NCBI RefSeq assembly: GCF_014851685.1
Contig: NZ_JACVAC010000014.1
Coordinates: 1-64,000, forward strand
DNA: 64,000 bases
Source of the DNA: Pseudomonas sp. PDM05
GTDB lineage: Bacteria; Pseudomonadota; Gammaproteobacteria; Pseudomonadales; Pseudomonadaceae
Direction of reading: 5' to 3'
Positions within the stretch are counted from its first letter, which is position 1; the number at the start of each line of letters is the position of its first letter. The translations under genes and the position numbers were made by a program. The notes under the pieces are model-generated. The model saw nothing but the letters and a program-made list of their open reading frames with translations. It was not told the DNA's origin and did not search any database. Positions 1 to 8,713 of this stretch are shown one piece after another.

Positions 1-103
1 GAGACTCTTGGTTCCAGGGCATGATCAGTTACCTCCTGATCATGCGTATTAACCTGTAAACCATGTCCCCGGTTAGATATGTAAACGATGTCCCCGGTTT
101 GTA
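1..103. mobile_element. Terminal segment of an insertion sequence (body lies outside the window)
   Basis: No gene is readable here. Two 20-bp direct repeats, 55-74 and 80-99, differ at one base (TGTAAACCATG versus TGTAAACGATG, each followed by TCCCCGGTT). They are spaced 25 bp apart, as are the multiple transposase-binding repeats at the ends of IS21/IS481-like elements. A 9-bp inverted repeat (CATGATCAG, 20-28, with its complement at 36-44) lies further in. The segment runs straight into a truncated REP sequence at about 104. The element family is an inference because no transposase is visible. Confidence 0.5.
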
Positions 104-126
104 CCGGGGCAAGCCCGCTCACTACA
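104..126. repeat. REP half-site, truncated by the adjacent IS end
   Basis: CGGGGCAAGCCCGCTCACTA matches one arm of the long palindromes at 24269-24405 and 35525-35659. Only one arm is present here, and the other is replaced by the IS terminal sequence. The repeat overlaps the stop codon of the AraC-type gene (TAG on the minus strand, 122-124). Confidence 0.7.
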
Positions 127-889
127 AGCCGTCGCGGTACTGCCGAGGGGTGAATCCGGTGGATGCCTTGAACTGGCGGGTGAACGCGCTGTGGTCGGTG
201 TAGCCGCACTGCAAGGCCACTTCGGTAATCGGCAGGTCGGTGTGCAACAAGCGGTGGGCGTGTTCTAGGCGCACTTTCTGGATCATCTGGCGGGGCGTGA
301 GGTGGAACACGCGCTTGCAGTAGCGCTCCAGTTGCGCCACGGAAATCCCGGCGATCTGCGTCAGCTCACCCAGGGTTACGCGGCGGTTGAAGTGCGTGCG
401 GATGTATTCGTCCACCGCAGCCAGGCGCTGATACGCCGGGTGGGTTTCACTCGCCGATTGCAGGTCCACCGAGATACCGCCGAGGCCGATGATCGCCCCC
501 TCGTGGTTGTACAGCGGCCATTTGTGGGTCAGGCACCAACCCGGTTCGCGAGTGCCGTACAGGTGCAGTTCCAACTGGTCTTCGAGGACAAATCCCTGCT
601 CCAGCACGCGCCGGTCCTGTTCGGTGTAGCCCGGCCCCAGTTGCGCGGGAAACACTTCGGCGCTGGTCTTGCCGAGCAGCGGTTGCAACTGCTTGAGGCC
701 GCAACGTTGCACCAATGTACGGTTGGCGAGCACGTAGCGGGCCCTGGTGTCCTTGATGAAAATCGCCGCATTGGGGATCACATCCAGCATCGGCAACAGT
801 TGCACCATGCCGGCCAATAACTGCTCGATGGTGTGGGGACGATTCACCTCACTGCCTTGGCAAAGGGTCGCAAACGCGGTCGGCATCAT
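122..889 (-). CDS. PAS-AraC transcriptional regulator of the hydroxyproline operon (LhpR-like)
   Basis: This 255-residue cytoplasmic regulator has an N-terminal PAS-type sensor (about residues 30-145, with VIPNAAIFIKDTRARYVLAN) and a C-terminal AraC double helix-turn-helix (about 155-253, with GYTDHSAFTRQFK and FTPRQYRDG). It is transcribed away from the permease-epimerase-deaminase-dehydrogenase operon, with about 190 bp between the two starts. That is the usual arrangement of an AraC activator and its target. By family and position it probably activates the operon in response to hydroxyproline or an intermediate. ATG at 889 or 886 can start it, with a purine-rich GAGGGG upstream. The inducer is not evident from sequence. 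Confidence 0.82.
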   Translation of the reverse strand: MMPTAFATLCQGSEVNRPHTIEQLLAGMVQLLPMLDVIPNAAIFIKDTRARYVLANRTLVQRCGLKQLQPLLGKTSAEVFPAQLGPGYTEQDRRVLEQGFVLEDQLELHLYGTREPGWCLTHKWPLYNHEGAIIGLGGISVDLQSASETHPAYQRLAAVDEYIRTHFNRRVTLGELTQIAGISVAQLERYCKRVFHLTPRQMIQKVRLEHAHRLLHTDLPITEVALQCGYTDHSAFTRQFKASTGFTPRQYRDGL

Positions 890-1078
890 CTGTGTTTATC
901 CCCTCGTTGAACCCCTCGACGCGTAGCAGATTGCACCATGCCTGGAGCGCTGTCGAGCGACGCCAACTGTGCCGATTTCGTCATTCATGCACGCAAAAAA
1001 CATCAATCGCGCCGCCCCTCGTGAGTTCACGCTATGGCCACTGCATGCCTATCCAATAACTCACAAGAAGGCGACGCT

Positions 1079-2704
1079 ATGTCAGGTCAAGGCAAGTTCA
1101 AGAAGCAACTTTCACTGATGGATCTCACCTTTATCGGCCTGGGTGCCATCTTCGGTTCCGGCTGGTTGTTTGCGGCCAGCCACGTGTCGGCCATCGCCGG
1201 CCCCGCGGGGATCATCTCCTGGCTGATCGGCGGTTTCGCGGTGCTGCTGTTGGGCATTGTGTACTGCGAACTCGGCGCCGCCCTGCCCCGCGCCGGTGGC
1301 GTGGTGCGTTACCCGGTGTATTCCCACGGCCCGTTGCTGGGCTACCTGATGGGCTTTATCACGCTGATCGCGTTTTCCAGCCTGGTGGCGATTGAAGTGG
1401 TCGCTTCGCGTCAATATGCGGCGGCGTGGTTTCCCGAGCTGACCAAAGCCGGTTCCAGCGACCCGACCACCCTCGGCTGGCTGGTGCAATTGGCCCTGCT
1501 GTGCGTGTTTTTCATCCTCAATTACCGCAGCGTGAAGACCTTCGCCATCGCCAACAACCTGGTCAGCGTATTCAAGTTCATCGTGCCGCTGTTGGTGATT
1601 GGCGTGCTGTTCACCTTCTTCAAGCCGGCGAATTTCCAGGCCCATGGCTTCGCGCCGTTTGGCCTGTCGGGTATCGAGATGGCCGTGTCGGCCGGTGGGG
1701 TGATTTTCGCTTACCTGGGGCTGACGCCGATCATTTCGGTGGCCAGCGAAGTGAAGAACCCGCAACGCACGATTCCCATCGCGTTGATTCTCTCGGTGCT
1801 GCTGTCGACGGCGATCTACGTGCTGCTGCAAACCGCGTTCCTCGGCGGCGTGCCTACCGAGATGCTCGCCGATGGCTGGGCCGGGATCAGCAAGCAATTG
1901 GCCCTGCCGTACCGCGATATCGCCCTGGCCCTGGGTGTCGGTTGGCTGGCGTACCTGGTGGTGGCCGACGCGGTGATCTCCCCCAGCGGCTGCGGCAATA
2001 TCTACATGAACGCCACGCCGCGGGTGGTCTACGGCTGGGCGCAGACCGGCACGTTTTTCAAGATCTTCACGCGTATCGATGAAAAGTCCGGTATCCCGCG
2101 CCCGGCGCTGTGGCTGACGTTCGGCTTGTCGGTGTTCTGGACCCTGCCGTTCCCCTCCTGGGAAGCGTTGATCAATGTGGTCTCCGCCGCGCTGATCCTC
2201 AGTTACGCAGTCGCCCCGGTGACCGTCGCCGCGCTGCGCCGCAATGCTCCCGATATGGCGCGTCCGTTCCGGGTCAAGGGCATGGCAGTGCTGGGCCCGC
2301 TGTCGTTCATCATCGCTGCGTTGATTGTGTACTGGTCCGGCTGGAGCACAGTGTCCTGGCTGCTGGGCCTGCAAATCCTGATGTTCGTGGTGTACCTGCT
2401 GTGCGCCCGCTGGGTGCCGACCGCGCACCTCAATCTCAAACAGCAAGTGCGTTCTTCTGCGTGGCTGATCGGCTTCTACGCGGCCATGATCCTGCTCTCC
2501 AAACTCGGCAGTTTTGGCGGCATCGGCGCCATCGGTCACCCCCTCGACACCGTTGTGGTCGCCGTCTGCGCCCTGGGCATTTACTACTGGGGCGCGGCGA
2601 CCGGCGTACCGGCGCATCTGGTACACCTGGAGTCCGACGACGCTGAAAGCGAAACCGTCGGCGACGCTCACTACGCCACCCCGCTGGCCCCGGCCACTCA
2701 CTGA
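1079..2704 (+). CDS. APC superfamily amino-acid permease (probable hydroxyproline uptake)
   Basis: This is an inner-membrane amino acid/polyamine/organocation permease of 541 residues. It has about 12 hydrophobic segments and the TM1 signature FIGLGAIFGSGWLFAA, in which the unwound glycine region binds substrate in APC proteins. The ATG at 1079 is preceded by AAGAAGG; the in-frame upstream ATG at 1034 lacks a ribosome site. It is first in the hydroxyproline operon and ends 12 bp before the epimerase start. Import of trans-4-hydroxyproline or proline is therefore a reasonable inference from context, but the sequence alone does not fix the substrate. The polar C-terminal tail is cytoplasmic. 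Confidence 0.85.
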   Translation: MSGQGKFKKQLSLMDLTFIGLGAIFGSGWLFAASHVSAIAGPAGIISWLIGGFAVLLLGIVYCELGAALPRAGGVVRYPVYSHGPLLGYLMGFITLIAFSSLVAIEVVASRQYAAAWFPELTKAGSSDPTTLGWLVQLALLCVFFILNYRSVKTFAIANNLVSVFKFIVPLLVIGVLFTFFKPANFQAHGFAPFGLSGIEMAVSAGGVIFAYLGLTPIISVASEVKNPQRTIPIALILSVLLSTAIYVLLQTAFLGGVPTEMLADGWAGISKQLALPYRDIALALGVGWLAYLVVADAVISPSGCGNIYMNATPRVVYGWAQTGTFFKIFTRIDEKSGIPRPALWLTFGLSVFWTLPFPSWEALINVVSAALILSYAVAPVTVAALRRNAPDMARPFRVKGMAVLGPLSFIIAALIVYWSGWSTVSWLLGLQILMFVVYLLCARWVPTAHLNLKQQVRSSAWLIGFYAAMILLSKLGSFGGIGAIGHPLDTVVVAVCALGIYYWGAATGVPAHLVHLESDDAESETVGDAHYATPLAPATH

Positions 2705-2716
2705 ATGGAGGCTTTT

Positions 2717-3643
2717 ATGAAGCGCTTGCACGTCATCGACTCCCACACCGGCGGCGAACCCACGCGCCTGATCCTGGACGGCTTCCCGGCCCTGAGCGGC
2801 AGCTCCATCGCCGCGCAGTTGGACAACCTGCGCAGCGAGCACGATCAATGGCGTCGCGCCTGCCTGCTGGAACCGCGCGGCAATGATGTGCTGGTCGGCG
2901 CGCTGTATTGCGCGCCGGTCACACCCGGCGCGACCTGTGGCGTGATCTTCTTCAACAACGCCGGTTATCTGGGCATGTGCGGCCACGGCACCATCGGGCT
3001 GGTGGCGTCGTTGCATCACCTGGGGCGCATCGCCCCCGGCGTGCACACCATCGACACGCCGGTCGGCCCGGTCGCCGCCACGTTGCACGCGGACGGCGCC
3101 GTCACCCTGCGCAACGTACCGGCGTATCGGCATCGTCAGCAGGTGGCGGTCGATGTGCCGGGCCATGGCCGGGTCCTGGGCGACGTCGCCTGGGGCGGCA
3201 ACTGGTTTTTCCTGGTCTCGGAACATGGCCAACGCTTGCAGATGGACAACGTCGACGCCCTCACCGACTACACCTGGGCGATGCTCAAGGCCCTCGAAGC
3301 CCAGGGCATCCACGGCGCCGACGGGGCGCTGATCGACCATATAGAACTGTTCGCCGATGACGCCACGGCCGACAGCCGCAATTTCGTGATGTGCCCCGGC
3401 AAGGCTTACGACCGCTCGCCCTGCGGCACCGGCACCAGCGCCAAGCTGGCATGCCTGGCCGCCGATGGAAAACTCGCACCCGGTGAAACCTGGCTGCAAG
3501 CGAGCATCACCGGCAGCCAATTCGAAGGCCGCTACGAATGGGACGGCGAACGCGTGCGCCCATTCATCACCGGCCGCGCCTACATGACCGCCGACAGCAC
3601 CTTGCTGATCGACGCGCAGGACCCTTTCGCCTGGGGCATCTAA
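2717..3643 (+). CDS. lhpA: 4-hydroxyproline 2-epimerase
   Basis: A 308-residue member of the proline racemase/hydroxyproline epimerase family. It interconverts trans-4-hydroxy-L-proline and cis-4-hydroxy-D-proline, the first step of bacterial hydroxyproline breakdown. Both catalytic cysteines are visible at the positions known for the Pseudomonas enzyme: C88 in GYLGMCGHGT and C236 in RSPCGTGTSA. The substrate-contact motif SHTGGEPTR is at residues 9-17. The start is ATG 2717, which has GGAGG directly upstream; that GGAGG overlaps the weaker in-frame ATG at 2705. It is a cytoplasmic enzyme and the second gene of the operon, with only 37 bp to the next gene. Confidence 0.93.
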   Translation: MKRLHVIDSHTGGEPTRLILDGFPALSGSSIAAQLDNLRSEHDQWRRACLLEPRGNDVLVGALYCAPVTPGATCGVIFFNNAGYLGMCGHGTIGLVASLHHLGRIAPGVHTIDTPVGPVAATLHADGAVTLRNVPAYRHRQQVAVDVPGHGRVLGDVAWGGNWFFLVSEHGQRLQMDNVDALTDYTWAMLKALEAQGIHGADGALIDHIELFADDATADSRNFVMCPGKAYDRSPCGTGTSAKLACLAADGKLAPGETWLQASITGSQFEGRYEWDGERVRPFITGRAYMTADSTLLIDAQDPFAWGI

Positions 3644-3680
3644 GGCCCCATCCACTTGAACGTTCCAAGGAGTTAGAACA

Positions 3681-4628
3681 ATGAGCGACAACATCTTCAC
3701 CGGCTGCATTCCCGCGCTGATGACCCCGTGCACCGCTGCGCGCAAGCCGAACTTCGACGCGCTGGTCGCCAAGGGCCGCGAGTTGATCGACGCGGGCATG
3801 AGCGCGGTGGTGTATTGCGGCTCGATGGGCGACTGGCCGCTGCTGACCGAGGCCGAGCGCCAGGAAGGCGTGGCGCGCCTGGTGGCCGCGGGCGTGCCGA
3901 CCATCGTTGGCACAGGTGCGGTGAACAGCCGTGAGGCAGTGGCCCATGCGGCCCACGCGGCCAAGGTCGGCGCCCACGGCTTGATGGTGATCCCCCGAGT
4001 GTTGTCCCGCGGTGCGTCCGCCACGGCGCAAAAAGCGCACTTCTCGGCGATCCTCAAGGCCGCGCCCAACCTGCCGGCAGTGATCTACAACAGCCCGTAC
4101 TACGGTTTTGCGACCCGCGCCGAGCTGTTCTTCGAACTGCGTCGTGAACACCCGAACCTGATCGGCTTCAAGGAGTTCGGCGGTGGCGCGGACCTGCGCT
4201 ACGCGGCGGAACACATCACCTCCCAGGATGACAGCGTGACCTTGATGGTCGGCGTCGACACCCAGGTGGTGCATGGTTTCGTCAACTGCAACGCCACCGG
4301 CGCCATCACCGGCATCGGCAACGCCCTGCCCCGCGAAGTCCTGCAACTGGTGGCCCTGAGCAAACAGGCGGCCAAGGGCGATGCCAAGGCCCGGCGCCTG
4401 GCCCGCGAGCTGGAGGCCGCACTGGCGGTGTTGTCATCCTTCGATGAAGGTTGCGACCTGGTGCTGTACTACAAGCACCTGATGGTGCTCAACGGTGACC
4501 AGGGCTACGCGCTGCACTTCAACGAGACGGACGTGTTGAGCGACGCCCAGCGCCGTTATGCCGAGAACCAGTACGCACTGTTCCGCCAGTGGTACGCCAA
4601 CTGGTCGGCTGAGCAGAACTTCGACTGA
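3681..4628 (+). CDS. lhpC: 1-pyrroline-4-hydroxy-2-carboxylate deaminase (DapA-fold)
   Basis: A 315-residue dihydrodipicolinate synthase/N-acetylneuraminate lyase superfamily protein. The Schiff-base lysine is K164 (LIGFKEFGG) and the partner tyrosine is Y136 (VIYNSPYYG). Within a hydroxyproline operon this subfamily deaminates delta1-pyrroline-4-hydroxy-2-carboxylate to alpha-ketoglutarate semialdehyde, rather than acting in lysine synthesis. The ATG follows AAGGAG at a normal distance. A second, distinct DapA paralogue lies at 54173-55036 in an unrelated context. The reaction assignment rests on operon context plus conserved residues. Confidence 0.9.
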   Translation: MSDNIFTGCIPALMTPCTAARKPNFDALVAKGRELIDAGMSAVVYCGSMGDWPLLTEAERQEGVARLVAAGVPTIVGTGAVNSREAVAHAAHAAKVGAHGLMVIPRVLSRGASATAQKAHFSAILKAAPNLPAVIYNSPYYGFATRAELFFELRREHPNLIGFKEFGGGADLRYAAEHITSQDDSVTLMVGVDTQVVHGFVNCNATGAITGIGNALPREVLQLVALSKQAAKGDAKARRLARELEAALAVLSSFDEGCDLVLYYKHLMVLNGDQGYALHFNETDVLSDAQRRYAENQYALFRQWYANWSAEQNFD

Positions 4629-4638
4629 AGCCTTGTGC

Positions 4639-4661
4639 GCCGCTGTGCTTTGCGCAGCGGC
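4639..4661 (+). terminator. Hairpin between lhpC and the aldehyde dehydrogenase gene
   Basis: A 7-bp GC-rich stem (GCCGCTG / CAGCGGC, 9-base loop) ends 8 bases before a short T run (TCTTTTTTCC). It could be a weak terminator or processing site that lowers expression of the two downstream genes. It is too weak to call a full operon terminator. Confidence 0.35.
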
Positions 4662-4688
4662 CAACCCTCTTTTTTCCAGGACGACCCC

Positions 4689-6260
4689 ATGACTCTGACG
4701 GGCACGATGCTGATCGGTCAGCACTCCCTTTGCGGCAATCGCGATGCGATCCGGGCGATCAACCCCGCCACCGACACCCCCTTGGAACCGGCCTATGCCG
4801 GTGGCAATGCTGAACAGGTGGCCCAGGCCTGCGCGTTGGCGTGGGCCGCCTTTGATGGTTATCGCGAAACTTCACTGGAGGCGCGCGCCCGTTTTCTGGA
4901 AGCCATCGCCGCGCAAATCGAAGCGCTGGGCGATGCCTTGATCGAGCGCGCGATGGCCGAAACCGGCCTGCCGCAAGCGCGTATCAGCGGCGAACGCGGG
5001 CGCACTTGCGCGCAGCTGCGTACCTTCGCCCGCACCGTGCGTGCCGGGGAATGGCTGGATGTGCGGGTCGATAGCGCCCAGCCGCAACGCCAACCCCTGC
5101 CGCGCCCGGACCTGCGTCAGCGGCATATCGCGCTGGGCCCGGTGGCGGTGTTTGGCGCAAGCAATTTCCCCTTGGCCTTTTCGGTGGCGGGCGGCGATAC
5201 CGCCTCGGCATTGGCCGCCGGTTGCCCGGTGATCGTCAAGGCCCACGGCGCCCACCCTGGCACCAGTGAGCTGGTGGGACGTGCCGTGGCCCAGGCGGTC
5301 AAGGACTGCGGTTTGCCTGAGGGCGTGTTTTCGCTGCTGTACGGGGCCGGGCGCGAAGTGGGAATTGCGCTGGTCACCGACCCACGTATCAAGGCGGTGG
5401 GTTTTACCGGCTCGCGCAGCGGCGGCGTGGCGCTGACCCAGGCGGCCCAGGCGCGGCCCGAGCCGATTCCGGTGTATGCCGAGATGAGTTCGATCAACCC
5501 GGTGTACCTGTTTGCTGCGGCCCTTGAGGCACGGGCAGAGAGCTTGGCCAAAGGGTTTGTGGCGTCGCTGACCCAGGGCGCCGGGCAGTTTTGTACCAAT
5601 CCCGGCCTGGTGATGGCCGTCCAGGGCCCGGCGCTGGAGCGCTTCCTCAGCACCGCGCGGGCACTGCTCCCGCAATGCCCGGCGCAGACCATGCTCACGC
5701 CCGGTATTTTCCAGGCTTACGAGGCAGGTGTCGGCGCCCTGGCTGAACACGCCGAGGTGGTTGCCAGAGGTCTGGGGGCGACTGGGCCGAACCAAGGCCA
5801 GGCGCACCTGTTTGTGACCCAGGCGAGCGAGTTTTTGAGCAATGCGCAGTTGCAGGCCGAAGTGTTCGGTGCGGCGTCGCTGGTGGTGGTGTGTGCCGAC
5901 GATGAGCAGGTGCGCCAGGTCAGCGAACACCTGGAAGGCCAGCTCAGCGCGACCTTGCACCTGGATGAGGCCGACCTGACACGTGCCAAGGCCCTGCTGC
6001 CGGTACTTGAACGCAAGGCCGGGCGCCTGCTGGTCAATGGCTGGCCGACCGGCGTGGAGGTGTGCGACGCCATGGTCCACGGCGGGCCCTTCCCGGCTAC
6101 GTCGGATTCGCGCAGCACGTCAGTGGGCACCGCGGCGATCCAACGGTTCCTGCGCCCGGTGTGCTACCAGGATTTTCCCGACGAGTTGCTGCCCAGCGCG
6201 CTCCAGGCAGGCAACCCGCTGCTGTTGCGCCGCCTGCTCGACGGTTCGAGGGAGGTCTAG
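4689..6260 (+). CDS. Alpha-ketoglutarate semialdehyde dehydrogenase
   Basis: A 523-residue NAD(P)+-dependent aldehyde dehydrogenase. The catalytic cysteine is C302 (GAGQFCTNPG) and the general-base glutamate is E265 (VYAEMSSINP). The cofactor-loop motif FTGSRSGG is also present. The length and the GQFCTNPG signature fit the 2,5-dioxovalerate (alpha-ketoglutarate semialdehyde) dehydrogenases rather than betaine or succinate-semialdehyde enzymes. It would convert the LhpC product to 2-oxoglutarate and so feed the TCA cycle. ATG 4689 was chosen because AGGA precedes it and homology begins there; the upstream extension to 4635 looks non-coding. It lies 3 bp upstream of the oxidoreductase gene, so the two are probably co-translated. 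Confidence 0.88.
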   Translation: MTLTGTMLIGQHSLCGNRDAIRAINPATDTPLEPAYAGGNAEQVAQACALAWAAFDGYRETSLEARARFLEAIAAQIEALGDALIERAMAETGLPQARISGERGRTCAQLRTFARTVRAGEWLDVRVDSAQPQRQPLPRPDLRQRHIALGPVAVFGASNFPLAFSVAGGDTASALAAGCPVIVKAHGAHPGTSELVGRAVAQAVKDCGLPEGVFSLLYGAGREVGIALVTDPRIKAVGFTGSRSGGVALTQAAQARPEPIPVYAEMSSINPVYLFAAALEARAESLAKGFVASLTQGAGQFCTNPGLVMAVQGPALERFLSTARALLPQCPAQTMLTPGIFQAYEAGVGALAEHAEVVARGLGATGPNQGQAHLFVTQASEFLSNAQLQAEVFGAASLVVVCADDEQVRQVSEHLEGQLSATLHLDEADLTRAKALLPVLERKAGRLLVNGWPTGVEVCDAMVHGGPFPATSDSRSTSVGTAAIQRFLRPVCYQDFPDELLPSALQAGNPLLLRRLLDGSREV

Positions 6261-6263
6261 GCC

Positions 6264-7499
6264 ATGCCCGAACCCGACATCATAGTGGTCGGCGCCGGTA
6301 TCGTCGGCGTCGCCTGTGCCCTGCAACTGGCGCGTCAGGGCCCGCGTGTGGTGGTGGTCGACCAGCAGGCACCGGGCATGGGCGCCTCGTGGGGCAACGC
6401 CGGCCACTTGGCAACCGAGCAAGTCTTCCCGATTGCCGACGTGTCGATCCTCAAGCGCCTGCCCGCGATGCTGCTGGACCCCATGGGCCCGCTGCGCCTG
6501 GACTGGAAATACCTGCCCCGCGCGCTGCCGTGGTTTATCCGCCTGCTGCTCAACCTGCGTCCGGCCAGTTACCGGCGCACCGTGGCGGGCATCCGCGCGC
6601 TGAACGAAGGCAGCCTGGGCGCCTGGCAGCGTTTGTTGCAGAGCATCGAACGCCCAGGGTTGTTGCATGAAAATGGCTCGTTGCTGGTATTTGAACGCGC
6701 CGAATCCCAAGCCGCCCTCGACGCGCTGCAACAGCGTATGCAACAGCAAGGCGTGCCTGTGCAGGCGTGGACCGGCAGTGCCATACGCGAGGCTGCGCCG
6801 CAGTTGAGCGAGGGTATACGCGGCGGGTTGTTTTTCCCGGCGACCGGGCACTTTGTAGACCCTTATCGGGTGGTGTGCGAGTTGGTGGAGGCGGCCAGGG
6901 CCAGCGGCGTGACGTTTCTCCAGCAGCGTGTAATGGATGCCTGCCTTGAAGGCGCAGGCGTCGCGTTGCTGACCGACCAGGGCAAGCTGACGGCGCGCCA
7001 GGTGCTGATCGCCTGCGGTGCGCATTCGGCCAAACTGACCGCGGCCTTGACCGGTAAACAGGTCCCGCTGGACACCGAGCGTGGCTATCACCTGATGCTG
7101 CCCCAGGAAGCGCAGCGCCTGCCGTTTGCGGTCACCTCGCTGGAACGCAAATTCATCATGACGCCGATGGCGGGCGGCTTGCGCCTGGCCGGCACGGTGG
7201 AATTCGCCGGGCTTGATCGCCCCGCGAACATGCAGCGCGCCTGGCAGTTGCACCGGTTGAGTGACGGGTTGTTCCGCCAGCCACTGAGCGTGACGGATGC
7301 CACGCCGTGGATGGGTTTCCGGCCTTCGCTGCCGGACTCTCTACCGATTATTGATCGGGTGTGTGAGGGCAAAGTGCTGCTTGCGTTTGGGCATCAGCAT
7401 TTGGGGCTGACGCAGGCGGCGGTGACGGCGGAGTGGATGGTGAAGCTGTGGAAAGGTGACTCAGCGCAGTGTGGGGCTTACCGATTGGGGCGGTTCTGA
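6264..7499 (+). CDS. lhpB: FAD-dependent D-amino-acid oxidoreductase (D-hydroxyproline dehydrogenase)
   Basis: A 411-residue DAO-family flavoprotein with an N-terminal dinucleotide-binding motif (VVGAGIVGVACALQLA, residues 6-21) and a C-terminal FAD contact region (LLAFGHQHLGLTQAA). Family members oxidise D-amino acids at the membrane and pass electrons to the respiratory chain. In this operon the expected substrate is cis-4-hydroxy-D-proline, giving delta1-pyrroline-4-hydroxy-2-carboxylate, the substrate of LhpC. It starts 3 bp after the dehydrogenase stop and is the last gene of the operon. A REP sequence follows 29 bp downstream. Glycine oxidase or general D-amino-acid dehydrogenase are alternatives, made less likely by context. 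Confidence 0.87.
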   Translation: MPEPDIIVVGAGIVGVACALQLARQGPRVVVVDQQAPGMGASWGNAGHLATEQVFPIADVSILKRLPAMLLDPMGPLRLDWKYLPRALPWFIRLLLNLRPASYRRTVAGIRALNEGSLGAWQRLLQSIERPGLLHENGSLLVFERAESQAALDALQQRMQQQGVPVQAWTGSAIREAAPQLSEGIRGGLFFPATGHFVDPYRVVCELVEAARASGVTFLQQRVMDACLEGAGVALLTDQGKLTARQVLIACGAHSAKLTAALTGKQVPLDTERGYHLMLPQEAQRLPFAVTSLERKFIMTPMAGGLRLAGTVEFAGLDRPANMQRAWQLHRLSDGLFRQPLSVTDATPWMGFRPSLPDSLPIIDRVCEGKVLLAFGHQHLGLTQAAVTAEWMVKLWKGDSAQCGAYRLGRF

Positions 7500-7527
7500 G
7501 GGGGATGTATTGCCTGATACACCGCTT

Positions 7528-7550
7528 TCGCGGGCAAGCCCGCTCCCACA
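7528..7550. repeat. Single REP sequence
   Basis: TCGCGGGCAAGCCCGCTCCC is an imperfect palindrome of the same type as the arms of the element at 33186-33275. It sits just after the hydroxyproline operon, where a REP hairpin can protect mRNA 3' ends or attenuate read-through. Confidence 0.75.
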
Positions 7551-7702
7551 GTTGATTGGTGTTGCCGGGCTGTCAGCGCTCGGCTGGAGATCGCCCAGAC
7601 ACTGCTAGTCCTCTGTGGTGTCGAGCTTTAGCGAGGCTGCGAAGGCGGCGGTACTGTTGGTAGAGACATTTCCCCTCAACCATGGAACCTGCAACATCTG
7701 CT

Positions 7703-8713
7703 CTACTTGACCAGCCGCTTCTCCTTGGACGGGCGGTAGCCAAAGTAGGAGCTGTAGCACTTGCTGAAGTGGCTCGGCGATACAAACCCGCACGCCACCA
7801 ACACTTCCACCTGGGACAACTCCGTGTGCTGCAGCAACCGCCGCGCCTCGGTGACGCGCAGTTCCATGTAGTAGCGCTGCGGCGTGGTGCCCAGTTGTTC
7901 CTTGAACAGGCGCTCCAGCTGGCGTCGCGAACGACCGGCGTAGACCGCCAGCTGGTCGAGTTCCAGGGGCTCTTCGAGGTTGGCGTCCATCAGCTTGACC
8001 ACCTCGCGCAACGGTGCGCTGACGCTGATGTTTTCAGTCGGCTTGATGCGCCGGTAGCGTGACTCTTCAAACGCCAGGATGTCCTCGATACCTTCGACCA
8101 GCGCTTTGCCGTGCAGGCTTTTGATCCAGTCCAGGGCCATGTGGAAGGCCCCCGAAGGGCTGGACGCAGTGAGTCGGTCGCGATCGATCACAAAGGGTTC
8201 GCTGGTGACCTGCGCCGCTTTCGACACTTCCGCCAACGCGGGACGGTGCTCGGGGTGGATGGCGCAGTGATAGCCCTGCAACAATCCCGCGCGGCCAAGG
8301 AACCACGAGCCATTCCACAGTCCCGCCAGACCCACCCCATGTTCGGCAGCCGTGCGCAACACGTGGATGAAGTCTTCGCCAGCCTTGAGTTCGGTGCGAA
8401 AGCCACCGCAGATAACCAACAATTCCAGGTCGTGCAACGCCGCCACATCCAGGCGCGCATCCGGGCGGATCACCAGGCCCAGGTCGCTGATCACTTCGCC
8501 GTCGCCCCAGCCAAAGGTGCGCGAGGCAAACAGATCGGGGCGCAGCAGGTTGGCGGTGACCAGGGTGTCGAGGGTCTGGGTGAAGGCCGGCAGGGAAAAA
8601 TGTTCGAGCAGCAAAAAACCGACGCGGGTGACCGGCGACGGCTGTTGGGAGGGGTCATTCAGGTAGCGCAGGTTCTTGCCTTTCATGCCACCGCTGAACT
8701 GGCGTCTTTCCAT
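7703..8713 (-). CDS. GlxA-type AraC regulator (DJ-1/PfpI-like domain plus HTH)
   Basis: A 336-residue regulator. Its N-terminal half (about residues 25-190) resembles the DJ-1/PfpI amidotransferase-like fold (VGFLLLEHFSLPAFTQTLD, then GLAGLWNGSWFLGRAGLL). The position usually holding the catalytic cysteine reads GLWNGS, so it is a sensor and not an enzyme. An AraC double HTH occupies about 230-330 (GFVSPSHFSKCYSSYFGYRPS). Relatives in pseudomonads (ArgR, GbdR, CdhR type) activate catabolism of arginine, betaine or carnitine; the ligand here cannot be read. ATG 8713 and 8686 are both possible starts. It has no obvious co-transcribed neighbour. Confidence 0.85.
   Translation of the reverse strand: MERRQFSGGMKGKNLRYLNDPSQQPSPVTRVGFLLLEHFSLPAFTQTLDTLVTANLLRPDLFASRTFGWGDGEVISDLGLVIRPDARLDVAALHDLELLVICGGFRTELKAGEDFIHVLRTAAEHGVGLAGLWNGSWFLGRAGLLQGYHCAIHPEHRPALAEVSKAAQVTSEPFVIDRDRLTASSPSGAFHMALDWIKSLHGKALVEGIEDILAFEESRYRRIKPTENISVSAPLREVVKLMDANLEEPLELDQLAVYAGRSRRQLERLFKEQLGTTPQRYYMELRVTEARRLLQHTELSQVEVLVACGFVSPSHFSKCYSSYFGYRPSKEKRLVK

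Noticed and set aside
1112..4069. Long open frame of 985 codons on the minus strand
   Set aside because: It lies antisense to the permease, epimerase and deaminase genes, has no start signal and an Arg/Gln/Ala/His-rich composition typical of shadows in GC-rich DNA.
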